A stretch of 64,000 nucleotides of DNA, taken from positions 1 through 64,000 of the forward strand of contig NZ_KB906686.1 of the NCBI RefSeq assembly GCF_000381545.1, in the 5' to 3' direction. The translations under genes were made by a program, and so were the position numbers. Origin of the DNA: Rhodonellum psychrophilum GCM71 = DSM 17998. GTDB lineage: Bacteria; Bacteroidota; Bacteroidia; Cytophagales; Cyclobacteriaceae. Below are positions 36,806 through 45,703 of the stretch, piece after piece (positions within the stretch are counted from its first letter, which is position 1; each line of letters opens with the position of its first letter). Under the pieces are notes generated by a model. The model saw only the letters and a list, made by a program, of their open reading frames with translations, was not told the DNA's origin and ran no database searches.

Positions 36806-37192
36806 GACCAACTTGACAGGGTAACTTTGGAATACACTTCACACCTACTTTTTCCTTATCTATAAAAGATTTTTTCTGAATTAAAGTAACCAAAAAAAGA
36901 AGTATGAATTTTTGGGAAAAGAGGATTTATTGAGGTTTAGAAATCAGATTGAAAACTATCGACAGATTATCAATAAATTTCAAGCTGGAATATAAATGGT
37001 CGTGGATAACACGGGTTTGAGGGGAGCCACATACAAAAAGGTTCTCGCAAATATTTTTATAGTGCATTCTTTATATAAAGCACCTCTTTCCTACCGCAGA
37101 TCATCAATCCGCCAATTTTATCCCAATTCCAATGGGAAGCATACAAATTTTTCTTAAATTCTGCACCAATTCAAACCCAAGAACCTGTTGTA
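36806..37192. other. Spacer with possible degenerate repeat copy
   Basis: About 390 bp with no gene. Read on the minus strand, 37020-36930 begins TCAAACCCGTGTTATCCACG, like the head of the interspersed repeat, and contains GATAGTTTTCAATCTGATTT, like its core and tail with a deletion. Similarity is limited, so this copy is tentative. No clear promoter before the dehydratase gene. Confidence 0.4.
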
Positions 37193-38908
37193 ATGGAAGA
37201 AAAGAAATTAAGAAGCCAGGAATGGTTTGGCCGTAAAGGTAAGGACGGTTTTATCTACCGCGCATGGATGAAAAACCAAGGTTTTCCCAACCATCTTTTT
37301 GAAGGTAAACCTGTGATCGGCATCTGCAATACTTTTTCAGAACTCACCCCCTGCAATGCGCACTTTCGGGATTTGGCCGATGCCGTCAAGAGAGGTGTCT
37401 GGGAGGCCGGTGGTTTTCCACTTGAATTTCCGGTCATGTCACTCGGAGAATGCACGATAAAACCGACAGCCATGCTCTTTCGCAACTTGGCCAGTATGGA
37501 TGTGGAAGAGAGCATCCGCGCCAATCCACTCGATGGGGTAATCCTGATGTGCGGTTGTGACAAAACCACTCCCTCCCTGGTGATGGGCGCCGCAAGTGTC
37601 AACATCCCGACGATGGTACTCTCAGGAGGCCCAATGCTGGCAGGTAGATTCAAAGGGAAGAAAATCGGCACCTCGGATCTTTGGCGGTTTGTCGAAGAAT
37701 TTAAAAAAGGTGAATTGTCCCAGGAAGAATTTATCGCTGCAGAAAGTGCCATGGCAAGATCCATAGGCCACTGTGCACCCATGGGCACTGCCTCCACCAT
37801 GGCCGCCATGGTGGAATCCCTAGGTTTGGCGCTACCCGACAATGCCACTATCCCGGCGGCGGATTCCAGAAGAAAAGCCATGGCCCATATGGCTGGAATC
37901 AACATCGTCGAAATGGTCCGTTCTGACCGGAAAATGAGCGATATCCTCACCAGAAAATCCTTCGAAAACGCCATCATGGTGAATGCCGCCTTGGGCGGGT
38001 CGACCAACTTTATCATCCATCTCCTAGCTATCGCGGGGAGAATGGGCATCGAACTTTCCATTGAGGACTTTGACCGATTCTCTGCCGACATTCCCCTGAT
38101 CGCGAATGTTCAACCTTCGGGAGAACATTTTGTAGAGGATCTTTTTTACGCGGGAGGTCTTCCGGCGGTGATGAAGGAAATCTCCGGCAAGCTCCATTTG
38201 GATACCCTTACGGTCAATGGCAAGACGATCGGAGAAAATATTCAAAAGGCAGTATGCTATGACAGGGAACTGATCGGAACTTTGGAAAAACCTTTCAAAC
38301 CGGAATCTGGAATCGCCGTACTTAAAGGCAATCTCTGCCCGAACGGCGCTGTGCTCAAACCATCGGCCTGTACGCCATCCCTACTTCAGCACCGAGGTCA
38401 GGCAGTCGTCTTTGAAGACATCGATGACTACAAAAGCAGGATAGACGACCCAAATCTGGATGTTACCGCGGACTCTGTTTTGGTACTGAAAAATGTCGGG
38501 CCAAAAGGCTATCCAGGAATGCCTGAAGTGGGCAACATGCAAATCCCCTTCAGGCTACTTTCCCAAGGAGTCAAAGACATGGTCAGAATATCGGACGGTA
38601 GGATGAGCGGAACAGGCTACGGCACTGTCGTCCTCCATATTTCCCCGGAAGCCGCCATCGGTGGCAACCTCGCCTTGGTCCAAAATGGGGACTGGATACA
38701 TCTTGATGTGCAAAACCGAAGCTTGACCCTTGAGGTGGGAGACGAAGAACTTGCGGAAAGAAGATTGGGATTTAAACCCCTGGATTTGGGTTACGCCAGA
38801 GGCTATGCAAATATGTTCATCCAACATGTTACCCAGGCACACGAAGGAGTGGATTTTGATTTTTTGAAAGGTGGCTCAGGCCCCGAAGTAAAAAGAGATT
38901 CACATTGA
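37193..38908 (+). CDS. IlvD/Edd family sugar-acid dehydratase
   Basis: A 571-residue Fe-S dehydratase. The cluster/Mg motifs are seen in 'NTFSELTPCNAHFRDLA', 'CGCDKTTPSLVMGAA' and 'GHCAPMGTASTMAAM', and 'ISDGRMSGTGYGTVVLHISPEA' near the C-terminus. The 'CDKTTP' and 'CAPMGTAST' versions (not CDKNMPG / CPGAGACGG as in IlvD at 14644) mark the sugar-acid branch that includes arabinonate, xylonate and gluconate dehydratases. Substrate not determined. It runs into an SDR gene after 3 bp, which fits a sugar oxidation and dehydration pathway. Confidence 0.88.
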   Translation: MEEKKLRSQEWFGRKGKDGFIYRAWMKNQGFPNHLFEGKPVIGICNTFSELTPCNAHFRDLADAVKRGVWEAGGFPLEFPVMSLGECTIKPTAMLFRNLASMDVEESIRANPLDGVILMCGCDKTTPSLVMGAASVNIPTMVLSGGPMLAGRFKGKKIGTSDLWRFVEEFKKGELSQEEFIAAESAMARSIGHCAPMGTASTMAAMVESLGLALPDNATIPAADSRRKAMAHMAGINIVEMVRSDRKMSDILTRKSFENAIMVNAALGGSTNFIIHLLAIAGRMGIELSIEDFDRFSADIPLIANVQPSGEHFVEDLFYAGGLPAVMKEISGKLHLDTLTVNGKTIGENIQKAVCYDRELIGTLEKPFKPESGIAVLKGNLCPNGAVLKPSACTPSLLQHRGQAVVFEDIDDYKSRIDDPNLDVTADSVLVLKNVGPKGYPGMPEVGNMQIPFRLLSQGVKDMVRISDGRMSGTGYGTVVLHISPEAAIGGNLALVQNGDWIHLDVQNRSLTLEVGDEELAERRLGFKPLDLGYARGYANMFIQHVTQAHEGVDFDFLKGGSGPEVKRDSH

Positions 38909-38911
38909 CAA

Positions 38912-39688
38912 ATGAAAAAAAACACAAATCACATCACCAACAAAGTCGCACTGATCACAGGTGCTGGACAAGGAATCGGTTTGGAGATCGCCAAAACACT
39001 CGCCCATAAAGGTTATTTCATCGTACTCAATGACATGGAAAAAAGCCTCACGGAAGATGCTGTCAAGGAAATCATCAAGACGACAGGCGACCGGGCCATT
39101 GGTATTTCGGGAGATTCTGGAGATGTTGACTTCGTCGCAGAAATGGTGGATCTGGCCCAGAAACAATTTGGACAGCTCGATGTGGCTATCGCAAATGCCG
39201 GCATTACGCTCTTCGGGGAGTTTCTGAATTATGAACCGAGTGATTTTTTCGAAGTCATGCGGGTCAATATGGGGGGCACATTCTTCCTTGCCCAGGCCGC
39301 GGCCAAAGTCATGCGGCAACAAACCAGTGGGGGCTCGCTTCTTTTTACCTCGTCCGTGACCGCACATCAGGCCCATAAAAATCTGGCGGCTTATGGGATG
39401 AGCAAGGCGGCGATCGAAATGCTGGCCAAAAACCTGGTCATCGAGCTTTCTGAATCCGGCATCAATGTCAACACCATTGCTCCCGGGGCAACTTTGACCA
39501 CCAGAACAGCCGAAGACCCAGAATATGAAAGAACATGGTCTAGGATTACCCCCATGGGCAGGCCAGCATCCGTACAGGACATAGCCCATGCAGCTGCCTT
39601 TTTGGTCTCAGAAGAAGCCCGTCACATCACCGGCCAAAATCTCATTATCGATGGCGGTTGGACCAGCATCAGTCCTTCACCTTATTAA
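38912..39688 (+). CDS. Short-chain dehydrogenase/reductase
   Basis: A classical SDR of 258 residues. The NAD(P) motif is TGAGQGIG (about 17-24), followed by the NAG motif 'ANAGIT', the catalytic Ser in 'LFTSSVTAHQ' and YxxxK as 'YGMSKAA'. An Asp (VLNDME) after beta-2 suggests NAD preference. The C-terminal 'ARHITGQNLIIDGGWT' is standard. Located 3 bp after the sugar-acid dehydratase gene; probably oxidises a related hydroxy-acid or sugar. Substrate unknown. Confidence 0.92.
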   Translation: MKKNTNHITNKVALITGAGQGIGLEIAKTLAHKGYFIVLNDMEKSLTEDAVKEIIKTTGDRAIGISGDSGDVDFVAEMVDLAQKQFGQLDVAIANAGITLFGEFLNYEPSDFFEVMRVNMGGTFFLAQAAAKVMRQQTSGGSLLFTSSVTAHQAHKNLAAYGMSKAAIEMLAKNLVIELSESGINVNTIAPGATLTTRTAEDPEYERTWSRITPMGRPASVQDIAHAAAFLVSEEARHITGQNLIIDGGWTSISPSPY

Positions 39689-39698
39689 AACCAAAAAA

Positions 39699-40142
39699 AT
39701 GAAATCTCATTTCAATGAAATCTTTGAATACACGAAGGCAAGCAATTCCACCTGTATCCAACTCCTGGAAAAACACGGGGAACTGGTCCCGCTAAATACC
39801 TTGAAATTCTTCAGCCATATATTCAATGCCCATCACGTGTGGAACGCAAGAATCATTGGGGAAAAGCAGAAAATGGGGATTTGGGATATCCACCCTTTGG
39901 AGAATTTGGAAGCTCTCAATACTGAGACCTATGAGAAATCGCTCTCGATCATAGAGAATTTTGACTTGGAGCAGGTGATTGCTTATACCAATTCCCATGG
40001 CGTGGATTTAGAGAACAAAGTGAAGGAAATCCTTTTTCACTTGGTCAACCATGCCACCTACCACCGAGGCCAGCTCATGGCAGAACTCAGGGAAGCTGGA
40101 TTGGAGGCAGTTTCCACGGATTATATTTTTTACAAAAGATAG
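39699..40142 (+). CDS. DinB family protein
   Basis: About 147 residues from ATG 39699 (MKSHFNEIFEYTKAS), ten bases after the SDR gene. The four-helix DinB/YfiT fold is indicated by three metal-ligand His positions: 'FNAHHVWNARI' near residue 47 and 'HLVNHATYHRGQL' near 126-130. DinB-like proteins are metal-dependent thiol transferases or have unknown roles. Probably the third gene of the dehydratase-SDR unit. The longer open frame from 39588 overlaps the SDR and is not family-like. Confidence 0.88.
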   Translation: MKSHFNEIFEYTKASNSTCIQLLEKHGELVPLNTLKFFSHIFNAHHVWNARIIGEKQKMGIWDIHPLENLEALNTETYEKSLSIIENFDLEQVIAYTNSHGVDLENKVKEILFHLVNHATYHRGQLMAELREAGLEAVSTDYIFYKR

Positions 40143-40330
40143 ATGATTAAAATTAGGTCAAAATAAATCTCAATATTTTTAAAAAAATTAATCTTAAAAT
40201 TGGTTTAAATATAAAAAAACAAATAATATGAATATTTTTTAATATTATTTTTTGCATTAGCCAGTAACATTGGATAAATTATGCTTGTATATAATTTTTA
40301 AAAAGTGAATTAGACCCAAGTTCTATCGCT

Positions 40331-41524
40331 ATGAAAAATCTTTCTAGACTCGCTTTTTCAGCCATTTTGATCCTTTCCATCAGTTCTTTTCAGACCAAAA
40401 ATTTCCAATCCGGAGAATCGATCCTGACGCAAACACCCATTGCAGAGAATTTCTATGCCGTCGGAGGAACGGTTACAATCAATGCGCCTGTTCTTGGAGA
40501 CTTGGTGGTAGCGGGAGGAACCCTTTTCATCAATGACACCATTCATCACGATGTTCTCGCCGCAGGTGGGACGCTCCATCTAAACGGAGTGGTGGGTCAA
40601 GATCTCCGCTGCGTCGGAGGCCAGGTCCATATCAATAAGGATGTCATGGGGGATGTGATCGTAGCCGGAGGTCAGGTCACGATTGGTAAAAATTCCATTG
40701 TCCACGGAAGATTACTCGCGAGCGGAGGAACGGTCAAAATCGAAGGAAATGTAATGGGGCCTGTAAATGTGGCGGCCGGGGAATTTGTGCTCAACGGCAC
40801 ATTGAAAGATGAACTGAATGCGAAATGTGGCGACATCACCATCAATGGAAGTGTCGCAGGTATTTCCACATTGGTCGCCGGCGACATCAAAATTGGGAAT
40901 AAAGCCTCCTTTTTGGGAGATGTCCGCTACTGGGACAAGGAGGGGGATCTGGATTTTGGCAGTTCCCTGGAAGGAGGGGTAAATGCCACCTTCGATCCCA
41001 GCTTGGCAATTGATGGTGAGGGTTGGAAAATACTAGGTTTTTCGACCCTTTTTGGCATTTTTTGGTATTTGGGAGCGGTTTTGGTCATGATGCTCCTCTT
41101 GGGCTATTTTTTCAGAAACACCTTCAAAAAAGCAGCTGCAACCGGCATGGAAGACCCCGGCAAAAGCATTGGCTATGGTTTCCTTTTCGTCTTTGGCATT
41201 CCGGTTTTGGTGATGATCGCATTTTTGAGTTTGGTTGGGATTCCTGCCGGACTGATCCTACTTGGTTTCTACTTGGCGGTGGTGTTTTTTGCCGCTACGA
41301 TCTCCTCACTTTTGATCGCCAATTGGATACAGTGGAAAAATGAATATCAATGGCCATTTTGGAAGTTGATCTTGGTGGCTTTCGGGATTTTTATTTGCCT
41401 AAAACTCATTTCCCTCATTCCATTTCTGGGATGGTTTGCCATGTTGGCGGTGGCTTTGGTCTGTTTTGGGGCCATCATGAAAAGTTTTTGGCCGGAGAAA
41501 CTCTTCTTAAAAAGCACCTACTGA
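40331..41524 (+). CDS. Bactofilin-like membrane protein
   Basis: A 397-residue protein. A signal peptide (about 1-22) is followed by about 190 residues of short beta-helix-type repeats (GGTVxINxxVxGDxxVAGG pattern, repeated near 44, 62, 80, 98, 116, 136, 154) like polymer-forming bactofilin domains. A C-terminal module with about four membrane segments (near 240-385) follows. Here the repeats would be exported, so they face the periplasm, unlike cytoplasmic bactofilins. Function unknown. It lies alone between A/T-rich spacers. Confidence 0.83.
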   Translation: MKNLSRLAFSAILILSISSFQTKNFQSGESILTQTPIAENFYAVGGTVTINAPVLGDLVVAGGTLFINDTIHHDVLAAGGTLHLNGVVGQDLRCVGGQVHINKDVMGDVIVAGGQVTIGKNSIVHGRLLASGGTVKIEGNVMGPVNVAAGEFVLNGTLKDELNAKCGDITINGSVAGISTLVAGDIKIGNKASFLGDVRYWDKEGDLDFGSSLEGGVNATFDPSLAIDGEGWKILGFSTLFGIFWYLGAVLVMMLLLGYFFRNTFKKAAATGMEDPGKSIGYGFLFVFGIPVLVMIAFLSLVGIPAGLILLGFYLAVVFFAATISSLLIANWIQWKNEYQWPFWKLILVAFGIFICLKLISLIPFLGWFAMLAVALVCFGAIMKSFWPEKLFLKSTY

Positions 41525-41620
41525 TTTGCGCTGGACCAAGGATTGAAATCGGGTGATTGTTTCTGGAATTCGTTTGAATAGGACTACACAATTCCTTTGG
41601 CACAGTCCATTTTGAAACCT

Positions 41621-41780
41621 TAAACCCGTGTTGTCCATGACGAACTCAATTCAGGATTTACAATTGGGTACTGACTATTTTTGACCTCACCCTACCGGTG
41701 TCAGAAATCAATCTCCCAGTAGTCTTATTTTCTTGCAGTTTAACCCCTTTTTTGAAACCAAATGCCTATTACGGGTTAAA
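41621..41780 (+). repeat. Interspersed repeat, copy C (best-defined ends)
   Basis: Exactly 160 bp bounded by TTAAACCCGT and ACGGGTTAAA, an imperfect 10-bp terminal inverted repeat (9 of 10 positions). Inside are GAACTCAATTCAGGATTT, GACTATTTTTGACCTCACCC, CCGGTGTCAGAAAT, CCCAGTAGTC and TTATTTTCTTGCAGTTT. The whole spacer 41525-41897 otherwise shows nothing. Size and ends suggest a MITE-like element. Confidence 0.8.
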
Positions 41781-41897
41781 GCCAATCCATCTCAAAAATA
41801 TCCGACACAATGGATCATTTTGACAAATGGAGATACATTCTTATCTTGAAATGGTTAGATTGTCCCATCATTTTCAACCTCCAATAAAACGCTATTT

Positions 41898-42554
41898 ATG
41901 AAACGACTTCAATACTTTACGCTATCAATCTGTTTTTTGACTTTATTCTCCTGCTCCACTCCCGAAAAAGAAGTTGAGGACACACTCCCTATGAAAGTTG
42001 CTAAGGCCTATGGCTTTGAAAATTTCTCCAAAATCAATTCGATCGCCTACACATGGAATGTCCAAGTGGATTCTGCCACGGTAAGCACACGAGATTGGAA
42101 GTGGAACATCAAGGACAAAACGGTTTATTTTTCCAACCCAGACACCAGTTACACCTACAGTCTAAGCCTACCGGCCGATTCCCTACCACCCGCGGACAAA
42201 GGATTTGTCAATGACAAATATTGGTTGATGTATCCTTTCCAGCTGGCTTGGGATACGGGATACACATTCGAAACCGAAGAAAATGTACCTGCTCCGATCT
42301 CGGGCCAAAACACAACCAAGCTCACCATTCTTTACGACAGCCAAGCTGGTTATACACCCGGGGATGCCTATGACCTCTTTTTGGATGAAGACCTCATGAT
42401 CACCGAATGGGTGTTCAGAAGAGGAAATGCACCGACCGGCAGGTCCATTACTTGGGAAAATGAGCAGGAATTCAAAGGAATAAAATTAGCAACCGAACAT
42501 AAAAACGATGCTGGAACCAAATTTATTTGGTTTACAAACATCAAAGTAGACTGA
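41898..42554 (+). CDS. Unknown lipoprotein
   Basis: A 218-residue protein with signal peptide and lipobox LFSC (Cys about 19), so it is probably lipidated and exported. The rest is beta-rich with many Trp/Tyr. The opening MKVAKAYGFENFSKINSIAY and repeated 'TW'/'YT' strands recall the lipoprotein-localisation (LolA-like) beta half-barrels of Bacteroidota proteins, but I do not recognise a named family with confidence. It precedes the M20 peptidase gene by about 115 bp on the same strand. Confidence 0.75.
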   Translation: MKRLQYFTLSICFLTLFSCSTPEKEVEDTLPMKVAKAYGFENFSKINSIAYTWNVQVDSATVSTRDWKWNIKDKTVYFSNPDTSYTYSLSLPADSLPPADKGFVNDKYWLMYPFQLAWDTGYTFETEENVPAPISGQNTTKLTILYDSQAGYTPGDAYDLFLDEDLMITEWVFRRGNAPTGRSITWENEQEFKGIKLATEHKNDAGTKFIWFTNIKVD

Positions 42555-42669
42555 TCGGGCAATCAAAATGCCGGATTACCCAAGCCAACCTGAAAAGCAT
42601 TTGGCTATTTTAGGTTGGCCTGATAAATACCCGAAAAACAAAAGCTCACTTCCCGAAAAAAATCTTTCC

Positions 42670-43959
42670 ATGAATAAACTGCTGCTCTTTGCCCTAATCC
42701 TTTTTTCCCATCAGGTTTTGGCCCAAAAGCTCACCAAAACGGAGTCCAAGCTGCTGTCCGTCATCGACAAAAACTATGCGGAATCCCTTGCTCTCCTGCA
42801 AGAGACGGTTGACATCAATTCCGGCACGCTGAACATGGAAGGGGTCCGGGAGGTTGGACGTGTATTTGAAAGGGAATTTGCCAAAATAGGATTCCAAACG
42901 GAATGGATCACATTGCCGGATTCCCTGAAAAGGGCTGGGCACTTTGTGGCGACCAAAAAAGGCACCAAGGGCAAAAAACTCTTCTTCATTGGTCATTTGG
43001 ACACTGTTTTTGAGAAAGACATGCCCTTCTATCCCTTCACCATGATCAACGATTCCACTGCTACCGGACAAGGGGTGAACGACATGAAAGGCGGAAATGT
43101 GATGATTTTTGCCACTCTGAAAGCATTGCATGAACTCGGTTTATTGGAAGACAGGACAGTCACGGTATATTTCACCGGGGATGAGGAAAATGCCGGAGAC
43201 CCGAGTTGGGTCAGTCGGCAGGATTTTGTCGAAAGGGCCAAAGCGTCAGACATCGCACTGGGCTACGAAACCGCTCAGGGATTCAGCATCGCCACTATTG
43301 CCAGAAGGGGGGCGAGTGGATGGACCTTGAAAACTACGGGCAATCAGGTCCATTCTGCAGGTGTTTTCCGAGAAACGGTGGGCTATGGCGCCATTTATGA
43401 GGCGGCAAGAATCCTGAACCAGTTTCGGGAAGAATTGGCTGGGGAACAATACCTGACCTTCAATCCCGGTCAAATCATCGGAGGCTCCGATATCCGATAC
43501 GATGAAAATACAGGAACCGGGGAAGCCTTGGGAAAAACCAATATCGTGGCAAGGGAAGCCTTTGTAACCGGAGATTTGAGATTTCTTGGGGAAGAGCAAA
43601 AGGAAAACGCAAGGAAAAAAATGAGCACTATCGTCTCCCAAAACCTGAATGGAACCACTGCAGAAATTAAATTCGAAGATGGAATTCCTTCCATGCCGCC
43701 CACATCTGGTAACAGGGCTTTGGTGGATATCCTGAACAAGGTCAGTTTGGACATGGGTTATGGTGCGGTAAAAGCGGGAGATCCGGGCTCCAGAGGCGCC
43801 GGAGACATTTCTTACCTTGCCGAATTTGTAGATTGCATCGATGGCCTGGGAGCCTCCGGTACTGGCGCCCATTCCCCCGCGGAGACCATCAACATGAAGC
43901 AATATCCGGATTTGATGAAAAGGAGTACCCTATTTATTTATAGACTACTCAATTATTAA
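42670..43959 (+). CDS. Secreted M20 family metallopeptidase
   Basis: About 429 residues starting MNKLLLFALILFSHQVLAQ, a clean signal peptide ending AQ. Zinc ligands and catalytic residues of M20 peptidases are visible: FFIGHLDTVF (His and Asp), 'GQGVNDMKGGNVM' (bridging Asp), 'TGDEENAGD' (catalytic Glu-Glu), and 'GTGAHSPAETIN' (late His). It resembles glutamate carboxypeptidase (CPG2-type). Start at 42670 is chosen because the longer frame from 42568 places the signal peptide internally. Confidence 0.9.
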   Translation: MNKLLLFALILFSHQVLAQKLTKTESKLLSVIDKNYAESLALLQETVDINSGTLNMEGVREVGRVFEREFAKIGFQTEWITLPDSLKRAGHFVATKKGTKGKKLFFIGHLDTVFEKDMPFYPFTMINDSTATGQGVNDMKGGNVMIFATLKALHELGLLEDRTVTVYFTGDEENAGDPSWVSRQDFVERAKASDIALGYETAQGFSIATIARRGASGWTLKTTGNQVHSAGVFRETVGYGAIYEAARILNQFREELAGEQYLTFNPGQIIGGSDIRYDENTGTGEALGKTNIVAREAFVTGDLRFLGEEQKENARKKMSTIVSQNLNGTTAEIKFEDGIPSMPPTSGNRALVDILNKVSLDMGYGAVKAGDPGSRGAGDISYLAEFVDCIDGLGASGTGAHSPAETINMKQYPDLMKRSTLFIYRLLNY

Positions 43960-43974
43960 ACTCTCGTTTCTGAA

Positions 43975-44016
43975 AAACTAAACAGACCATCCAACTTTTG
44001 AAGGTCTGTTTAGTTT
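43975..44016 (+). terminator. Intrinsic terminator after the M20 gene
   Basis: aaactaaacagacc and ggtctgtttagttt form a perfect 14-bp stem with a 14-nt loop. It lies 15 bp after the stop codon and 39 bp before the next start. Confidence 0.85.
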
Positions 44017-44054
44017 GAATTTACCCTGGTTTTTTGATTTATTAATAGACAGCA

Positions 44055-44954
44055 ATGGATAAAGTAAGGCTCATTTTTTCATTTCTATTTATTCTTTCAA
44101 GTTTAACATATTCCTTAGGTCAGGAAATTACCGAAAAGCCTCCCAAGATAATTTCACAAACCCTTTCCCAAAGGTGGGAATTGGATTCAATAGATAAGAA
44201 AGGTACTTTTCGGCTCAATTATTACAAGCCTTTTTATATCACCGCCGGACGTTGGTCCAATAGCCCGAACTTAATCCCCCAAAGCGAAAACCCGGATTAT
44301 TCTGTACCCGAGACCAGTCCTTACAACAATTATGAGGCGAAGTTTCAGTTGAGTTTCAAAAGCAAAGTTTTACAGTCCATGTTTTGGGGGCATGGAGATT
44401 TGTGGATTGCATATACACAGGTGGCACATTGGCAGATATTCAATACCGAACTTTCGCGCACATTCCGTGAACTCAATTACGAGCCTGAAGTCATGCTGAA
44501 TTTTGGCCTCAATGCCAATCCGCTTGGATTCAGATGGCGTACTGTTGGCGTCTCCTTCAACCACCAATCCAACGGTCAGGATTTGCCGAGGTCGAGAAGT
44601 TGGAACAGGGTGATTTTCCATGCTGGATTGGAAAAAGACCGTTGGATGATCGTCATTAGACCTTGGATCAGATTACCCGATGAAGAGGATGAAAATCCTT
44701 TGGTCATGGATTTCATTGGACGAGCCGAGGCAACCCTTGCCTAAACAGTCAAAAACCATAGTTTCTATGTTCTCGCAAGAAACAATCTCAGTTTTAATCC
44801 GAACAGGGGTTCTGCACAATTCAACTATGTATTCCCTATTAAAAATAACCTCAGAGGACATTTACAGATCTTTGATGGCTATGGAGAGACCATGATTGAT
44901 TACAACCACAGACAGACAACGATTGGATTGGGGATTTCTTTTGTTGACTGGTAA
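44055..44954 (+). pseudogene. pldA: Outer-membrane phospholipase A, interrupted by in-frame TAA
   Basis: The first 229 codons encode a signal peptide (ending about SLGQ) and an OMPLA-like beta barrel. The catalytic His and Ser are in VSFNHQSNGQ and the Asn in 'RSRSWNR'. The frame meets TAA at 44742-44744 right after GRAEATLA. The very same frame then continues with SFYVLARNNLSFNPNRG, QFNYVFPIKNNLRGHLQIF and ends GLGISFVDW-TAA at 44952-44954. These are the last barrel strands and a Trp-terminal membrane anchor, so a full gene of 299 codons has suffered one nonsense change (probably Tyr TAT/TAC to TAA) or contains a sequence error. Confidence 0.8.
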
Positions 44955-45009
44955 AGCAATTTACAATCTGTCAGCTTTTTTAATTCAAGTGGAATTAAAC
45001 AACTTCAAA

Positions 45010-45663
45010 ATGAAAAAAAACATTGCTCTAGTTTTTGCCATTATAACTTGGTTTGCGGTCATCGCCCAATGCTACCTGATGATGGAAAACAGGATTGCTT
45101 CAGTTCCCGAAACCATTATCCGTTTTTTCAGCTTCTTCACCATCCTGACCAACACATTGGTGGCGATATATTTTACCCTCCAAGCATTGGGTTCCGGCAA
45201 AAAGATTTGGATCAACAAAACCGGAGACCTCACTGCCATCACCATCTATATCCTTGTTGTAGGCTTGGTCTATCAACTTATCTTAAGGCAGATTTGGGAA
45301 CCTACAGGGATGCAGAAAATTGTAGATGAATTGCTTCATTCCATCAATCCTATTTTAGTGCTTGTTTATTGGGTGATGTATGAAAATAAAAAGTCACTTT
45401 CTTGGCCATTGATCCCAAAATGGTTGATCTACCCCTTGGTTTACCTTGTTTTCATCCTGATCCGTGGCGGTATTTCTGGATTTTACCCCTATCCATTTGT
45501 CAATGTAATGGAGTTGGGGCTTCAGCAAGTTTCCATAAATGCTTTTTTTCTGATGCTGTTGTTTTTAGGACTTTCTGCAGTTTTTGTGGCTTTGGGAAAA
45601 ATAATCGGGAAAACCACCCCTCAAATAAAAAGCTGGGCAAAGGATAGGCAGGACCCTATTTAG
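45010..45663 (+). CDS. Pr6Pr family membrane protein
   Basis: About 217 residues from ATG 45010 (MKKNIALVFAIITWFAV). Six hydrophobic segments and the pattern 'RFFSFFTILTNTLVAIYF' plus 'DELLHSINPILVLVYWVMY' and 'RGGISGFYPYPFVNV' identify the Pr6Pr/FAR-17a-like family. Biochemical role unknown; eukaryotic relatives hydrolyse fatty acid esters of hydroxy fatty acids. It follows the phospholipase A pseudogene by 55 bp and may once have been expressed with it. Confidence 0.88.
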   Translation: MKKNIALVFAIITWFAVIAQCYLMMENRIASVPETIIRFFSFFTILTNTLVAIYFTLQALGSGKKIWINKTGDLTAITIYILVVGLVYQLILRQIWEPTGMQKIVDELLHSINPILVLVYWVMYENKKSLSWPLIPKWLIYPLVYLVFILIRGGISGFYPYPFVNVMELGLQQVSINAFFLMLLFLGLSAVFVALGKIIGKTTPQIKSWAKDRQDPI

Positions 45664-45703
45664 AACTTAAACTTGGACTCCGATATCTATCCATTGTTTA
45701 TTC

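Noticed and set aside
37020-37192. Possible riboswitch before the IlvD/Edd dehydratase gene
   Set aside because: No conserved riboswitch core and no terminator-antiterminator pair could be found in the spacer.
37255-38091. Long antisense open frame (278 codons) opposite the IlvD/Edd dehydratase
   Set aside because: A shadow frame caused by codon bias of the real gene, rich in Ser/Met, with no recognisable motif.
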